A DNA stretch of 64,000 nt from Sinorhizobium meliloti (GTDB lineage: Bacteria; Pseudomonadota; Alphaproteobacteria; Rhizobiales; Rhizobiaceae): assembly GCF_035610345.1 (NCBI RefSeq), contig NZ_CP141213.1, positions 1,612,001 through 1,676,000 of the forward strand. Direction: 5' to 3'. A program made the translations under genes and the position numbers. Positions within the stretch are counted from its first letter, which is position 1. The number at the start of each line of letters is the position of its first letter. The notes beneath the pieces are model-generated. The model did no database searches. It was not told the origin of the DNA and saw nothing but the letters and a program-made list of their open reading frames with translations. Below are positions 7,938 through 16,577 of the stretch, one piece after another.

Positions 7938-9646
7938 GCCGCTTCGTCCATCTTTGCGAAGAGTGAGAGGGGGGGATGCGCCGCCGGGTCGGTCATCACT
8001 TCGATCAATAGCGGCCCCTGGTCCATGCCACGGTGCAAGTGATAGGCAAGCTCACTCGGGTCTTCGACACGAACCGCTGGGCAGCCGCAGGCTTCCGCCA
8101 ATTTCGCGTGATCCACCTCGGCAAAGTGGCATGCCGATGTGAAGTTCCCGAACTTCACCGTTTCCGCATCGCGCTGGAAACCGAGGATGCCGTTGTTGAG
8201 GACGACGATTGCCACAGGAAGCTTCATCCGTATCATGGTCTCAAGCTCGGCCCAGCTGTGAGCAAAGCCGCCGTCACCGACAATCGCAATGACCGGCTTA
8301 TCCGGTCGGGCAACCTTGGCCCCGATCGCGAGAGGCACCCCCCAACCGAGCCCCGCCAGCCCGCGCGGCGTGATAAAGCGCATTCCGCTCGCTCGCGCTC
8401 GGAGTTGGCCCAGGACCCACATAGACGAGTAGCTCGCATCGGCGACGACCGTTGCGTCGTCGGTTAGCAGGTCCTGGAGTTCGGCCATAATCCGCTCTGG
8501 GCGTATCGGTCGGGAATGCGATGTCACCACGTCGTGGCGATCAAGCTCGAACTGCTTCCAATATTGATGGATACATTCCTCCAGTCGCGCGCGATCCCCA
8601 TGCCGCCGCGTGAGGTCGACGCGGGTGAGCGCCGCTCTCAGGGCGCCAAGCGTTTCCCGGGCATCGCCCACCAACCGAATGGCTTCGTAGTTACGTCCGA
8701 TCTCCACCGGATCGACATCAATGTGCACGACCGTCGCGCTGGAGGGAATTTGCTGCCAATTGTCGGTGCCGTTCTGGTTGGTACGCGTTCCGATTAGAAT
8801 GACCAAGTCCGCACTTCCGACCAAAGCGGACGAGTATCGACCGAGTGAGCGCGGCCCGACCAGTGACCCTAACACTCCGGCCGAAAGCGGATGAAATTCG
8901 TCCACCGCCCCCTTCCCCATGTTCGTGGTGAGAATCGGCAGGCACGCTTCCTGCTGGAGCGCAGCAAGTTCTGCCGCGGCGCCGCCGCAATGAACGCCTC
9001 CGCCGGCGATAATAATTGGGGCTCGCGCCGCTGCGATCAGAGACGCGACCTCTGCTAGTGATTCATCCGACGGGCGGACGCGATCCAAGGGCCAGTGGCC
9101 CAAGTTCTTTAAGCGTACGACCGCCGGAGATTTCGCCTCGGCACGCAGGAGATCGGCTGGAAGCAGCAGAGCGGCTGGGCCGGCACGGCCTGACGACGCG
9201 GCCGTAAATGCCGCGTCCACATAGTCGTCGATCCGCTCCGGAACCGTGACACGCCGCACCCATTTAGTGCAGGACTGGAAGAGAGCAATCTGATCAAGGT
9301 CCTGAAAGGCATTCCGGTCCATTTGGTCTCGCTCGACATCCTGCACAAGCGCCACGATCGGCACGCTAGCCTTCAACGCCTCGGCCAGCGGGGGCACAAG
9401 CAAAGTTGCCGCGGGGCCGTTTTGGGCGGCAACCACAGCGACTTTGCCGGAAAGACGGGCATAGCCGTCGGCCATCGCACCGCCCATGTTCTCCTGCCGG
9501 TACGCGATCTGGCGAATGCCGATCGCTTCCGCTGCAAGGATGACCGCCGATGGCAGGCTTTGGCCAAATATGAATTCCACATCGTGCCGGCGAAGAATCG
9601 TCGCGATACGCTGCGCAACGGTTTCGTTTGGGGTCTGTTGCGTCAT
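7934..9646 (-). CDS. Thiamine diphosphate-dependent enzyme (acetolactate synthase/decarboxylase superfamily)
   Basis: This protein of about 570 residues has the three-domain order of the acetolactate synthase and benzoylformate decarboxylase superfamily. The N-terminal part holds the catalytic Glu in YRQENMGGAMADGYAR (around residue 52). A middle FAD/DHS-like domain follows (PIIIAGGGVHCGG, VILIGTRTNQNG), and a C-terminal ThDP-binding motif starts with GDGGFAHSW and ends with LNN. The usual HEQ is RQE here, so it is not a typical AHAS and no small subunit is present. The ATG at 9646 overlaps the aminotransferase stop as ATGA and is preceded by AAGGAG; the GTG at 9655 is less likely. It probably makes or cleaves a 2-keto acid-derived product in an unassigned pathway. 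Confidence 0.85.
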   Translation of the reverse strand: MTQQTPNETVAQRIATILRRHDVEFIFGQSLPSAVILAAEAIGIRQIAYRQENMGGAMADGYARLSGKVAVVAAQNGPAATLLVPPLAEALKASVPIVALVQDVERDQMDRNAFQDLDQIALFQSCTKWVRRVTVPERIDDYVDAAFTAASSGRAGPAALLLPADLLRAEAKSPAVVRLKNLGHWPLDRVRPSDESLAEVASLIAAARAPIIIAGGGVHCGGAAAELAALQQEACLPILTTNMGKGAVDEFHPLSAGVLGSLVGPRSLGRYSSALVGSADLVILIGTRTNQNGTDNWQQIPSSATVVHIDVDPVEIGRNYEAIRLVGDARETLGALRAALTRVDLTRRHGDRARLEECIHQYWKQFELDRHDVVTSHSRPIRPERIMAELQDLLTDDATVVADASYSSMWVLGQLRARASGMRFITPRGLAGLGWGVPLAIGAKVARPDKPVIAIVGDGGFAHSWAELETMIRMKLPVAIVVLNNGILGFQRDAETVKFGNFTSACHFAEVDHAKLAEACGCPAVRVEDPSELAYHLHRGMDQGPLLIEVMTDPAAHPPLSLFAKMDEAA

Positions 9647-11004
9647 TGCGCGCACTCCTTTCCGGATTGGATTTCGGCCTGAAGAAATTCGTCAAATGCA
9701 CTGAGGATAAGGTCGATGTCGCTGTCGACCATTGGCGTCGAAAGGCAGGCGGCGGCTCCATAGGGGAGAAGAATGCCCGCTTCCAGCAAGTAGCGGCTCA
9801 TTCTTCGCATGAGGGAGGCCTCCTCGGCGCTCAGATAGGCATCGCGATATTCGAGCGGCGCGATGCGCTTCGGATGGATGCGGAAGAGCGAGGCGGCGCC
9901 GGTCACCGAGAAGCGCGCGTCGCGCTTGGCAATGCTTGCCCTCAAGCCCGCGCGCAACCTCTCGCCCATCGCTTCGAGGTGATCGAACGCGTCGGGGGTC
10001 ATCGCCTCCATCGCTGCCCGGCCAGCGGCCATTGAGACCGGATTTGCGGAAAACGTGCCACCCTGCGGCAACAACGGTTTTCCATGTTCGGTGCCGAAAA
10101 CGCGCATTACTTCCTCGCGGCCTCCAATGGCACCGATCGGGAAGCCGCCTCCGATGATTTTGCCGGCCGTGGTCAGATCGGGTTTCAGACCGTAGCGTGC
10201 TGAGGCCCCGGCATAGCCCTGCCGAAGATTGAGCACCTCGTCCGCGACAATCAGGATTCCGTACTTGCGTGCCGTTTCCGACAATGCCTCGAAGAAGGCG
10301 GGCTCCGGATGCAGCAACCCCGCCCGGCTGGGCATGGGATCGATCAGTACACAGGCAACGCGGTCGCTCGCCGCGCTCAAGCGCGCTTCAAGGCCCTCGA
10401 CGTCGTTGAAGCGCAGAAGATGGACCTCGTCGGCGACGCTTGAGGGAGTGCCGCGATAGGTCGGAGCTGCGACGGACATTGGCGCCCAGCCGCCCTTGCC
10501 GGGCGAAACCTCCTGTCCAGCCTCTGCCCAGTCATACGCGCCGTGATAGGCGCCTTCGATGCGTGCGATAGCGGGCCTGCCGGTGAAAGCGCGCGCGGCC
10601 TTGATCGCGAACATGACCGCTTCCGTTCCGCTGTTGACGAAGCGGACCCGTTCCATTGCGGGAATGCGGGTCGTCAGAAGTTCCGCGAGCGCGATTTCAT
10701 GCTCCGTCGGGTTAGCGAAACAGGTTCCCGAGCGTAGCAGGTCGACGACAGCCTCCGAGGCCGGTGCGAAGCCGTGCCCGTGAATGAGCGTGGTAAAATT
10801 GTTGTTCAGATCGAGGAGCCGGTTCCCGTCGACATCGACGAGATAAGCCCCCTCGCCGCGCTGGACATAGATCGGAAACGGGTTCCTCTCCACCGTGGCG
10901 CGGGTGGTTCCATCCGGGAACACGGCCTTGGCGCGGTTGAATAAATGTTTTGACCGACTACGCGCAGACGCCTGCCGCAGCCTATTTGTTGCTTGAACGA
11001 GCAT
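9643..11004 (-). CDS. Class III aminotransferase, glutamate-1-semialdehyde aminomutase-like
   Basis: This 453-residue fold-type I PLP enzyme carries RVRFVNSGTEAVMFAIKAAR, GAYHGAYDWAE and the PLP-lysine segment TAGKIIGGGFPIGAIGG (near residue 280). All are typical of the glutamate-1-semialdehyde 2,1-aminomutase/class III aminotransferase group. It is unlikely to serve tetrapyrrole synthesis, because alphaproteobacteria make 5-aminolevulinate from glycine, so a specialised transaminase or aminomutase is more probable. The ATG at 11004 follows AGGAAG with a 9-base gap. It is the first gene of a four-gene operon. A perfect palindrome lies 56 bases upstream of the start, so control by the neighbouring GntR regulator is likely. 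Confidence 0.85.
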   Translation of the reverse strand: MLVQATNRLRQASARSRSKHLFNRAKAVFPDGTTRATVERNPFPIYVQRGEGAYLVDVDGNRLLDLNNNFTTLIHGHGFAPASEAVVDLLRSGTCFANPTEHEIALAELLTTRIPAMERVRFVNSGTEAVMFAIKAARAFTGRPAIARIEGAYHGAYDWAEAGQEVSPGKGGWAPMSVAAPTYRGTPSSVADEVHLLRFNDVEGLEARLSAASDRVACVLIDPMPSRAGLLHPEPAFFEALSETARKYGILIVADEVLNLRQGYAGASARYGLKPDLTTAGKIIGGGFPIGAIGGREEVMRVFGTEHGKPLLPQGGTFSANPVSMAAGRAAMEAMTPDAFDHLEAMGERLRAGLRASIAKRDARFSVTGAASLFRIHPKRIAPLEYRDAYLSAEEASLMRRMSRYLLEAGILLPYGAAACLSTPMVDSDIDLILSAFDEFLQAEIQSGKECAQ

Positions 11005-11059
11005 AGTTCCGGCTTCCTGAGGTGAGAAATCGACCGCTCGCTTTGCACGAGCTTCACAA

Positions 11060-11075
11060 TTTTGTTGCAACAAAA
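11060..11075. promoter_or_regulatory. Perfect 16-base palindrome, predicted GntR-type operator
   Basis: TTTTGTTGCAACAAAA is fully symmetric and sits in the 5' leader of the aminotransferase operon. A further half-site GCAACAAAA follows at 11096-11104, next to the 3' end of the GntR gene. A near-copy lies in the gntR/ABC intergenic region. Length and symmetry suit a dimeric FadR-family repressor. Confidence 0.7.
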
Positions 11076-11106
11076 ATGCAGCCCGTCAAGTCCATGCAAC
11101 AAAATC

Positions 11107-11805
11107 TTAAGCCAAGGAGCTTGCACCCCTCTCCAGAGAGGCGCGCTTCAGCCGTCGATATCCATCGCGAATATCATTTTCCATCGCCGCCCTGAGGCTT
11201 GCCGCGTCACGCTCCGCGAGAGCCTCCATGGCGATCTCGTGGTTGCGAACACCGTATTTCTCCTCGGCAAACTCTGGGTAGAGATTGTGCAAGGACGGCC
11301 CGATCCTCAGCCATAGACTTTCGATCATCGAAACGAGCTGGGGAAGACCCGAGAGACGATAGATCATAAAGTGGAATTCCTTGTTGTGCCACAGCGCTTC
11401 CGCATAGCGCTTTTCATCGAGGGCGGAATTGATAAGCTCTTGTAAGCACATTAGTTCTTCCACGTCTGCCGGCGTCCCGTGCTGGGCGGCCTGCTCGGAA
11501 GCCAGCCCCTCAAGCGCCAGGCGAGTGAGCGTTATCTCTCGAAGGTCGGCCGCGTCGAGAACTGGGACGACAACCGTCTTCGGCCCGGTGTAAACAAGCG
11601 CGCCTTCGCTCGTCAGACGATTGATCGCATCGCGCGCGGGCGTTGTGCTGACATCGAGGTCTTGGGCGACTGCGCGCACCGTCAACTTATGGCCTGGCAG
11701 ATAGACGCCACGGATGATGCGCTCCTTCATTTCCCGATAGGCGGCATCCCCCAGCCGTTTCGAGGCTCTCTCAAGATCTGGCGATTCGGTTGCATTGTCC
11801 GCCAT
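11107..11805 (-). CDS. GntR family transcriptional regulator (FadR/FCD subfamily)
   Basis: This protein of about 232 residues has an N-terminal GntR winged helix (MKERIIRGVYLPGHKL, TVRAVAQDLDVSTTPARDAI) and an all-helical C-terminal FCD effector domain (RLALEGLASEQAA, HNKEFHFMIYRLSG, DAASLRAAMENDI). These regulators bind small organic acids and usually control adjacent metabolic genes. The ATG at 11805 has GAGAG upstream; the open frame extends further to 11874 but without a ribosome site. The gene lies between the aminotransferase operon and the divergent ABC importer, and TTTTGTTG-type palindromes flank it on both sides. That makes it the likely local regulator. Confidence 0.88.
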   Translation of the reverse strand: MADNATESPDLERASKRLGDAAYREMKERIIRGVYLPGHKLTVRAVAQDLDVSTTPARDAINRLTSEGALVYTGPKTVVVPVLDAADLREITLTRLALEGLASEQAAQHGTPADVEELMCLQELINSALDEKRYAEALWHNKEFHFMIYRLSGLPQLVSMIESLWLRIGPSLHNLYPEFAEEKYGVRNHEIAMEALAERDAASLRAAMENDIRDGYRRLKRASLERGASSLA

Positions 11806-11835
11806 TTTGCTCTCTCGATCGGTTGACACTGTGAA

Positions 11836-11853
11836 TTTTTGATGCAACAAAAA
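11836..11853. promoter_or_regulatory. Second GntR-type operator candidate between gntR and the ABC operon
   Basis: TTTTTGATGCAACAAAAA is an 18-base dyad with a single mismatched pair and shares the TGCAACAAAA half-site with 11060-11075. It lies 31 bases upstream of the gntR ATG and upstream of the ABC importer genes. Binding there could control both directions. Confidence 0.62.
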
Positions 11854-12086
11854 TGAAGTGTGAAGGTTTTGCAAAGCTTTTGTCGCGCCAGCGGCTATTA
11901 GCAGCTTTCACATGCTCCGTCACGCGGGCCGGCGACAAGCGGCCCGCGGGGCACCAGAAACCTCGGCAAGAAGCGCATCGTCCTGACTCGTCCCGGGTCG
12001 GAGGAAGGCTTTTCATTGCGGCCGGAAGCGGCCGTCTCCAGGGGAAGACGCCGAAGAGCGTCCAACAGCTGAAAGGAAAGGCGGAT

Positions 12087-13205
12087 TTGATCGGTCAATC
12101 TCTGTCCCTTGCGGGACTTCAAAAACGATACGGCGAAGCCCTTGCGGTTCGCGAGCTGTCGCTCGACGTCGCAGCCGGGGAATTTGTCTCGCTGTTGGGG
12201 CCGTCCGGCTCCGGCAAGACAACAGCCTTGACGATGATAGCCGGCTTTGAGGCTCCGAGCGCCGGCAGGATCGCCATCGGTGGCCAGGACGTGACTTTTC
12301 TTGCGCCAAATCACCGGAACATCGGAATGGTGTTCCAGAAATACGCGCTTTTTCCGCACCTGACGATCCACCAGAACATCGCATTTCCGCTCAGGATGCG
12401 TGGGCGGATGCACAAGACCGCGATCGTGCAGCGCGTCGAGGAGATGCTGGAACTCGTCCAGCTCTCCGGCTACGCGGAGCGCTATCCCAACCAGCTTTCC
12501 GGTGGCCAACAGCAACGGGTCGCCGTGGCGCGGGCTTTGGCCTTCGAGCCACCCGTCCTTCTGATGGATGAACCACTTGGCGCCCTCGACAAGAAATTGC
12601 GAGAGGCCATGCAATTCGAGATCAAACGTCTGCAGGAGCGACTTGGTGCCACGGTCGTCTACGTAACCCATGATCAGGATGAAGCGCTGACGATGTCGGA
12701 TCGCGTCGCCATAATGTCCGACGGTCGCTTGATGCAGATGGGTACGCCGACGGAGCTCTACCGGCAGCCGAAGACGGAGTTCGTCGCGGACTTCATCGGC
12801 CGGATGAATTTTATTGATGGCGATTGCCTCGACTGCACGGCTGAGCAAACGGTTGTTCGCTTATCGGAGAGAACGGTGCTCAACCTCCGTTCTGCGGCAA
12901 GCGAGCGCACGCGCAAATATGATGCCGGAACGGCTCTGCGTGTGGCAATCCGTCCGGAACGGATGCGTCTTGCGAAGCGCGGCGATGGTGGCGCCGACGC
13001 GCTGCCGGGCGTCGTCGATGCCGCTGTGTTCATCGGTTCGACATACATCTTTCTCGTCCGCCTAGCCGATCGCCCGGAAGCAAGCCTGCAGGTACAGGTC
13101 GCTGCTGACGGCGTCATGCCATTCCAAAGGGACGACGCCGTGGACATCGTCCTTGACGGCGCAGCCGCGCACGTCTTCCCCATAGCGGAGAGGTGCGCCG
13201 CATGA
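12087..13205 (+). CDS. ABC transporter ATP-binding protein (PotA-like)
   Basis: This ATPase of about 372 residues belongs to the spermidine/putrescine and iron-type importer group. Walker [10 protein letters not shown] is near residue 41, a [11 protein letters not shown]-loop region follows, then signature LSGGQQQR near 137, Walker [14 protein letters not shown], and the switch His in VYVTHDQ. A C-terminal TOBE domain ([11 protein letters not shown]) completes it, at the usual PotA length. The frame is open from 11853, but the first part lacks family homology. A TTG at 12087 preceded by GGAAAGG fits the expected N-terminus. Its stop overlaps the next gene as ATGA. Confidence 0.88.
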   Translation: MIGQSLSLAGLQKRYGEALAVRELSLDVAAGEFVSLLGPSGSGKTTALTMIAGFEAPSAGRIAIGGQDVTFLAPNHRNIGMVFQKYALFPHLTIHQNIAFPLRMRGRMHKTAIVQRVEEMLELVQLSGYAERYPNQLSGGQQQRVAVARALAFEPPVLLMDEPLGALDKKLREAMQFEIKRLQERLGATVVYVTHDQDEALTMSDRVAIMSDGRLMQMGTPTELYRQPKTEFVADFIGRMNFIDGDCLDCTAEQTVVRLSERTVLNLRSAASERTRKYDAGTALRVAIRPERMRLAKRGDGGADALPGVVDAAVFIGSTYIFLVRLADRPEASLQVQVAADGVMPFQRDDAVDIVLDGAAAHVFPIAERCAA

Positions 13206-14092
13206 CGCGTTCACTGGCATCACTCTCATCTTCATTGACATTCCGCCGGTCGAGCTCCGCGCGCTTTTATTCGCCCACCGCCTCCATGGCATTGGTCACG
13301 CCCCTCCTCGCGGTCCTGCTGACCGGGTTCCTGTATCCGGTCGCGCGGCTGATCGCGCTGAGCTTTTCCGGGGGAACACTTAGCCACTATCGGCGTATTT
13401 TTACCGAGCCGCTTCATCTCGACGTTCTCTTCAGCACGATCGAGGTCGCCCTTGTCGTGACGGTTGCAAGCCTGCTGTTGGGTTTTCCCGTCGCCTACAC
13501 GATGGCGCGGCTGAGCAGGGGCTTGGCAATGGCGGTCGCCGCCTGCGTCTTCATCCCCTTGTGGACTTCCGTCCTCATCCGCTCCTATGCGTGGGTCGTC
13601 CTTCTCCAACGCAACGGCATCATCAACAAGCTGCTCGTCGATACGGGGGTTACGGAAGGGCCGTTAAAGCTGATCTATACCCAGGGCGCGGTCATCCTCG
13701 CGATGACGCATGTGCTGATGCCCTTCATGATCCTGCCGATTTATTCGGCACTGCGCGCATTGCCCCCAGACTACGTGCGTGCCGCCCGCAATCTCGGCGC
13801 CGGGCCCATCCGTACCTTCGTCGCCGTAACGCTTCCGCTCAGTCTGCCGGGTGTTTTTGCCGGCAGCGTCATGTGTTTCGTACTGGCGCTCGGCTTCTAC
13901 ATCACCCCGGCGCTGGTTGGTGGGCCCGGCTCGATGCTGATGGCGACGCTCATCGGCCAGCAGACAACAGTCCTGCTCGATTGGCCGTTCGCGGCAGCAC
14001 TTTCGACCGTACTCCTCGCCGTTACTCTCCTTTTTGTTCTCCTGTTCCGCAGGACGCTATCGCTCAGCAAGGGATTGAACAGTGTCTATTGA
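13202..14092 (+). CDS. ABC transporter permease (PotB-like)
   Basis: This inner-membrane permease of about 296 residues has six predicted hydrophobic segments, beginning with PLLAVLLTGFLYPVARLIAL. The binding-protein-dependent transport loop (ALRALPPDYVRAARNLGAGPIRTFVAVTLP, an EAA-type loop with conserved Gly) sits near residue 205. The ATG at 13202 overlaps the ATPase stop as ATGA. It pairs with the next permease to form the membrane channel for the importer. The substrate cannot be read from the permease; a polyamine, amino acid or aminophosphonate-like compound would fit the family. Confidence 0.88.
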   Translation: MTRSLASLSSSLTFRRSSSARFYSPTASMALVTPLLAVLLTGFLYPVARLIALSFSGGTLSHYRRIFTEPLHLDVLFSTIEVALVVTVASLLLGFPVAYTMARLSRGLAMAVAACVFIPLWTSVLIRSYAWVVLLQRNGIINKLLVDTGVTEGPLKLIYTQGAVILAMTHVLMPFMILPIYSALRALPPDYVRAARNLGAGPIRTFVAVTLPLSLPGVFAGSVMCFVLALGFYITPALVGGPGSMLMATLIGQQTTVLLDWPFAAALSTVLLAVTLLFVLLFRRTLSLSKGLNSVY

Positions 14093-14948
14093 TCACGCAC
14101 AGATGCCGGGCCGGATTCCTGCGGTCATGGATATCTTCGCTTCTCCGACGATCCGCGGCTATTCGAGGGCGGCGGGGATCATTGCCATCGGCGCGGGGAT
14201 CGGATGTATTCTCTTCTTCCTGCTGTTGCCGACGCTGATCGTGCTACCGATGTCGCTGAGCGAAACTGACCATATCGAGTTCCCGCCCCAGGGCCTGACA
14301 CTCAAATGGTACAGCGCCTATTTCAATGATCCGGACTGGATGGCAGCGACGTGGTTCAGTCTTAAGATCGCCCTGGCGACAACCGCGACAGCGACTGTCG
14401 TGGGAATCATGGCTGCGCTCGCGATCGTGCGAGGATGCCTTCCGTTCAGATCTACATTGCAGGCACTCGCGCTCGGGCCGATGATTGTTCCCCACATCAT
14501 CCTGGGCGTCGCGCTCTACCTCGCCTTCTCGCCCCTGCAGCTCACCGGCAGCTTTTTCGGATTCCTCATCGCGCACACCGTGTTGGCAATCCCCTATGTG
14601 ATCATCACCGTCACGGCGTCGCTGCAGCGCTTCGATCCGACGCTCGAGCTGGCGGCGTTGAACTGCGGGGCCAACAGGCTGCAGGCATTCTTCCTGGTCG
14701 TTCTGCCGAACATCGTCCCAGGTGTCGCAGCGGCGGCCGTGTTCGCCTTTCTCGCCTCATTCGATGAAGCGACCGTCGCGTTCTTCATATCGGACATCGG
14801 TGGCAAATCGATCGGGCGCAAGATGTTCGAGGATATCGATTTCAACCTGACGCCGGTCATTGCCGCGGTCTCGACGGTGCTCGTCGCCACTTCCCTCCTG
14901 CTCATGGGCACGGTTCACCTGCTGAACGCCCGTAAGCCTCGCTCGTGA
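14082..14948 (+). CDS. ABC transporter permease (PotC-like)
   Basis: The second permease has about 288 residues, six hydrophobic segments and an EAA-type loop (LELAALNCGANRLQAFFLVVLPNIVPG). The LPMSLSETDHIEFPPQGLTLKWY segment after the first membrane helix is the standard PotC/YdcV periplasmic loop. It starts at a GTG (14082) overlapping the end of the upstream permease by 11 bases, with AAGGGATTG before it. It works with the other permease, the ATPase and the periplasmic binding protein as one importer. Confidence 0.87.
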   Translation: MSIDHAQMPGRIPAVMDIFASPTIRGYSRAAGIIAIGAGIGCILFFLLLPTLIVLPMSLSETDHIEFPPQGLTLKWYSAYFNDPDWMAATWFSLKIALATTATATVVGIMAALAIVRGCLPFRSTLQALALGPMIVPHIILGVALYLAFSPLQLTGSFFGFLIAHTVLAIPYVIITVTASLQRFDPTLELAALNCGANRLQAFFLVVLPNIVPGVAAAAVFAFLASFDEATVAFFISDIGGKSIGRKMFEDIDFNLTPVIAAVSTVLVATSLLLMGTVHLLNARKPRS

Positions 14949-14999
14949 AACCGAGGACTGCCACTTCTCAGCATCTGAATGAACAAAGGATTATGTTTC

Positions 15000-16073
15000 A
15001 TGACGTCTCTCCTCTCACGTTCCACAGCAGTGATGAAGCCGACTGTTGCCGGATTTCTATCCTTGATAGCCTTGTCGCTTCCGACATTCGCCGGCGAGCA
15101 AGTCATCATCGCGTCGACCGGCGGCGCTTATGACAAGGCTCTAAGGGAGGCCTGGTTCGATCCATTCACGAAGGCTACTGGCATCGAGGTGGTCACCGTC
15201 GCGGCGACGAACGCCGAAATGCGAGCCAAGGCTGCGGCCATGGTGAAAACGGGAAATGTCAATTGGGACCTCTATCTCGACGGCGAGATCCAGGCCGCCT
15301 CAAAGGCGCATCGCGAAGTGACAGAGGATCTAACGGAGTTCTGCCGCCAATTTGCCGATCGCGAGGATCTCAGCGCCAATGCATGCTCCGCTGGCGGGGC
15401 CCTGCTGCAATCCACGGCTACGCTGTTGGCCTACAGAACCGGAAAACCCGGAGAACCAGTTCCCGCAACATGGGCCGATATGTGGGATACAGGGAAATTT
15501 CCGGGCGAACGCGCATTTCCGAACTTCGATGATCCCTGGCGTGTCATGGCGGCAGCACTGCTCGCCGATGGTGTCAAGCGCGACGAATTATTTCCGCTCG
15601 ACATCGATCGCGCGTTGGCTAAGCTCGACAAGATCAGGCCTTCCGTCACGCTGTGGTGGAAGACCGGCGATCAGAGCGTGCAAGGGTTTCGCAATGGCGA
15701 GTACTCGCTCGGGCAGATCTGGTTGACGCGCGCAAAGGCGATGCAGAATGAGGGGCTGCCGATCGACTGGTCCTACAAGGCCGCCTTCCTCGTCGGCGAC
15801 CGGATAGCGCTGCTGAAGGGCGCGCCGCACCGTGAAAACGCGCTGAAGTTAATGGCCTTCTGGCTGGACTCCCCCGCGGCGCAGGCAAAAGCGTGCGAAA
15901 CTCTCTCCTGCACACCCCCGAGCAGCGATGCGATCTCGATGATGTCGGATGAGGCGCGCAAGACGATGCCGCAGGGTGACGACGTTCGGGATCACGTCAT
16001 TCTTCCCGACGCGGAGTGGATCAACGCCAATGCTGCGATGATGTTGCAGCGCTGGAACGAGTGGATTCGCTGA
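15000..16073 (+). CDS. ABC transporter substrate-binding protein (PotD-like)
   Basis: This periplasmic protein of about 357 residues has an N-terminal export signal (AGFLSLIALSLPTFAG). The mature start EQVIIASTGGAYDKALREAWFDPF is typical of the PotD/PhnS group, and the C-terminal lobe holds IDWSYKAAFLVGDRIALLKGAP and AFWLDSPAAQA. Two Cys residues near the end (CETLSC) could form a disulphide. The ATG at 15000 has AAAGGA about 9 bases upstream; an ATG at 14979 lacks a good site. It is the last gene of the importer operon and defines its substrate, which remains unknown. Confidence 0.87.
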   Translation: MTSLLSRSTAVMKPTVAGFLSLIALSLPTFAGEQVIIASTGGAYDKALREAWFDPFTKATGIEVVTVAATNAEMRAKAAAMVKTGNVNWDLYLDGEIQAASKAHREVTEDLTEFCRQFADREDLSANACSAGGALLQSTATLLAYRTGKPGEPVPATWADMWDTGKFPGERAFPNFDDPWRVMAAALLADGVKRDELFPLDIDRALAKLDKIRPSVTLWWKTGDQSVQGFRNGEYSLGQIWLTRAKAMQNEGLPIDWSYKAAFLVGDRIALLKGAPHRENALKLMAFWLDSPAAQAKACETLSCTPPSSDAISMMSDEARKTMPQGDDVRDHVILPDAEWINANAAMMLQRWNEWIR

Positions 16074-16577
16074 CTGCACCAGCGCCCCGCGTGCATGGAG
16101 GCGAGGCGCACCGGTCTCGGAGCGCCTCCGCCTTGGGAACCGTCTGAAGGTGAAGCGGATGCTCACCCCGAGCCAAGCGTCCTCTTTGGGGGGAGCCGAG
16201 GTTCACGCAAGCACCGTGTACGTCCTCGTTTGTCCAGAAGCAGTCGCACGACAGTTTCTGATCAGCAGCCGGGAGCGACCCATAGTCGACGTCCGAGATA
16301 CTCCCGCTTAATGAGCACTTTGAACGCGACAGTTGCCGTTCTGTTTCTGCGGTACGTAGGCTGCGCCTGCCCGCCTCAGCGCGCCCGCAGGGCCCTCGTA
16401 GTCGGAGCGAGAGGTATTTAAACGCCATGACTTGTGGCGTCGGACCTTTTATAGGCTCAAGAAGAGAGCGTCGCCTTCCCAGCCGGCAAATCGACACGCA
16501 GTGCCATGAAGCTCTTAAGCGGCTTCCTCGTTCCAGCAATAAAAGCTAAAATTTCGTGCCCGAGTGTGGAGAGCGGG
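16074..16577. other. Intergenic region without a convincing gene
   Basis: This 500-base stretch separates the importer from the cyclase. Open frames on both strands are short, arginine-rich and overlap each other, and I recognise no protein family, RNA or insertion sequence end. It may carry the cyclase promoter. Confidence 0.5.

Noticed and set aside
9643..11004. hemL (tetrapyrrole synthesis)
   Set aside because: Alphaproteobacteria use the glycine route, and the gene is in an operon with ThDP and SDR enzymes.
11853..12086. N-terminal extension of the ABC ATPase
   Set aside because: The segment lacks family homology and runs over the GntR/ABC promoter region and operator.
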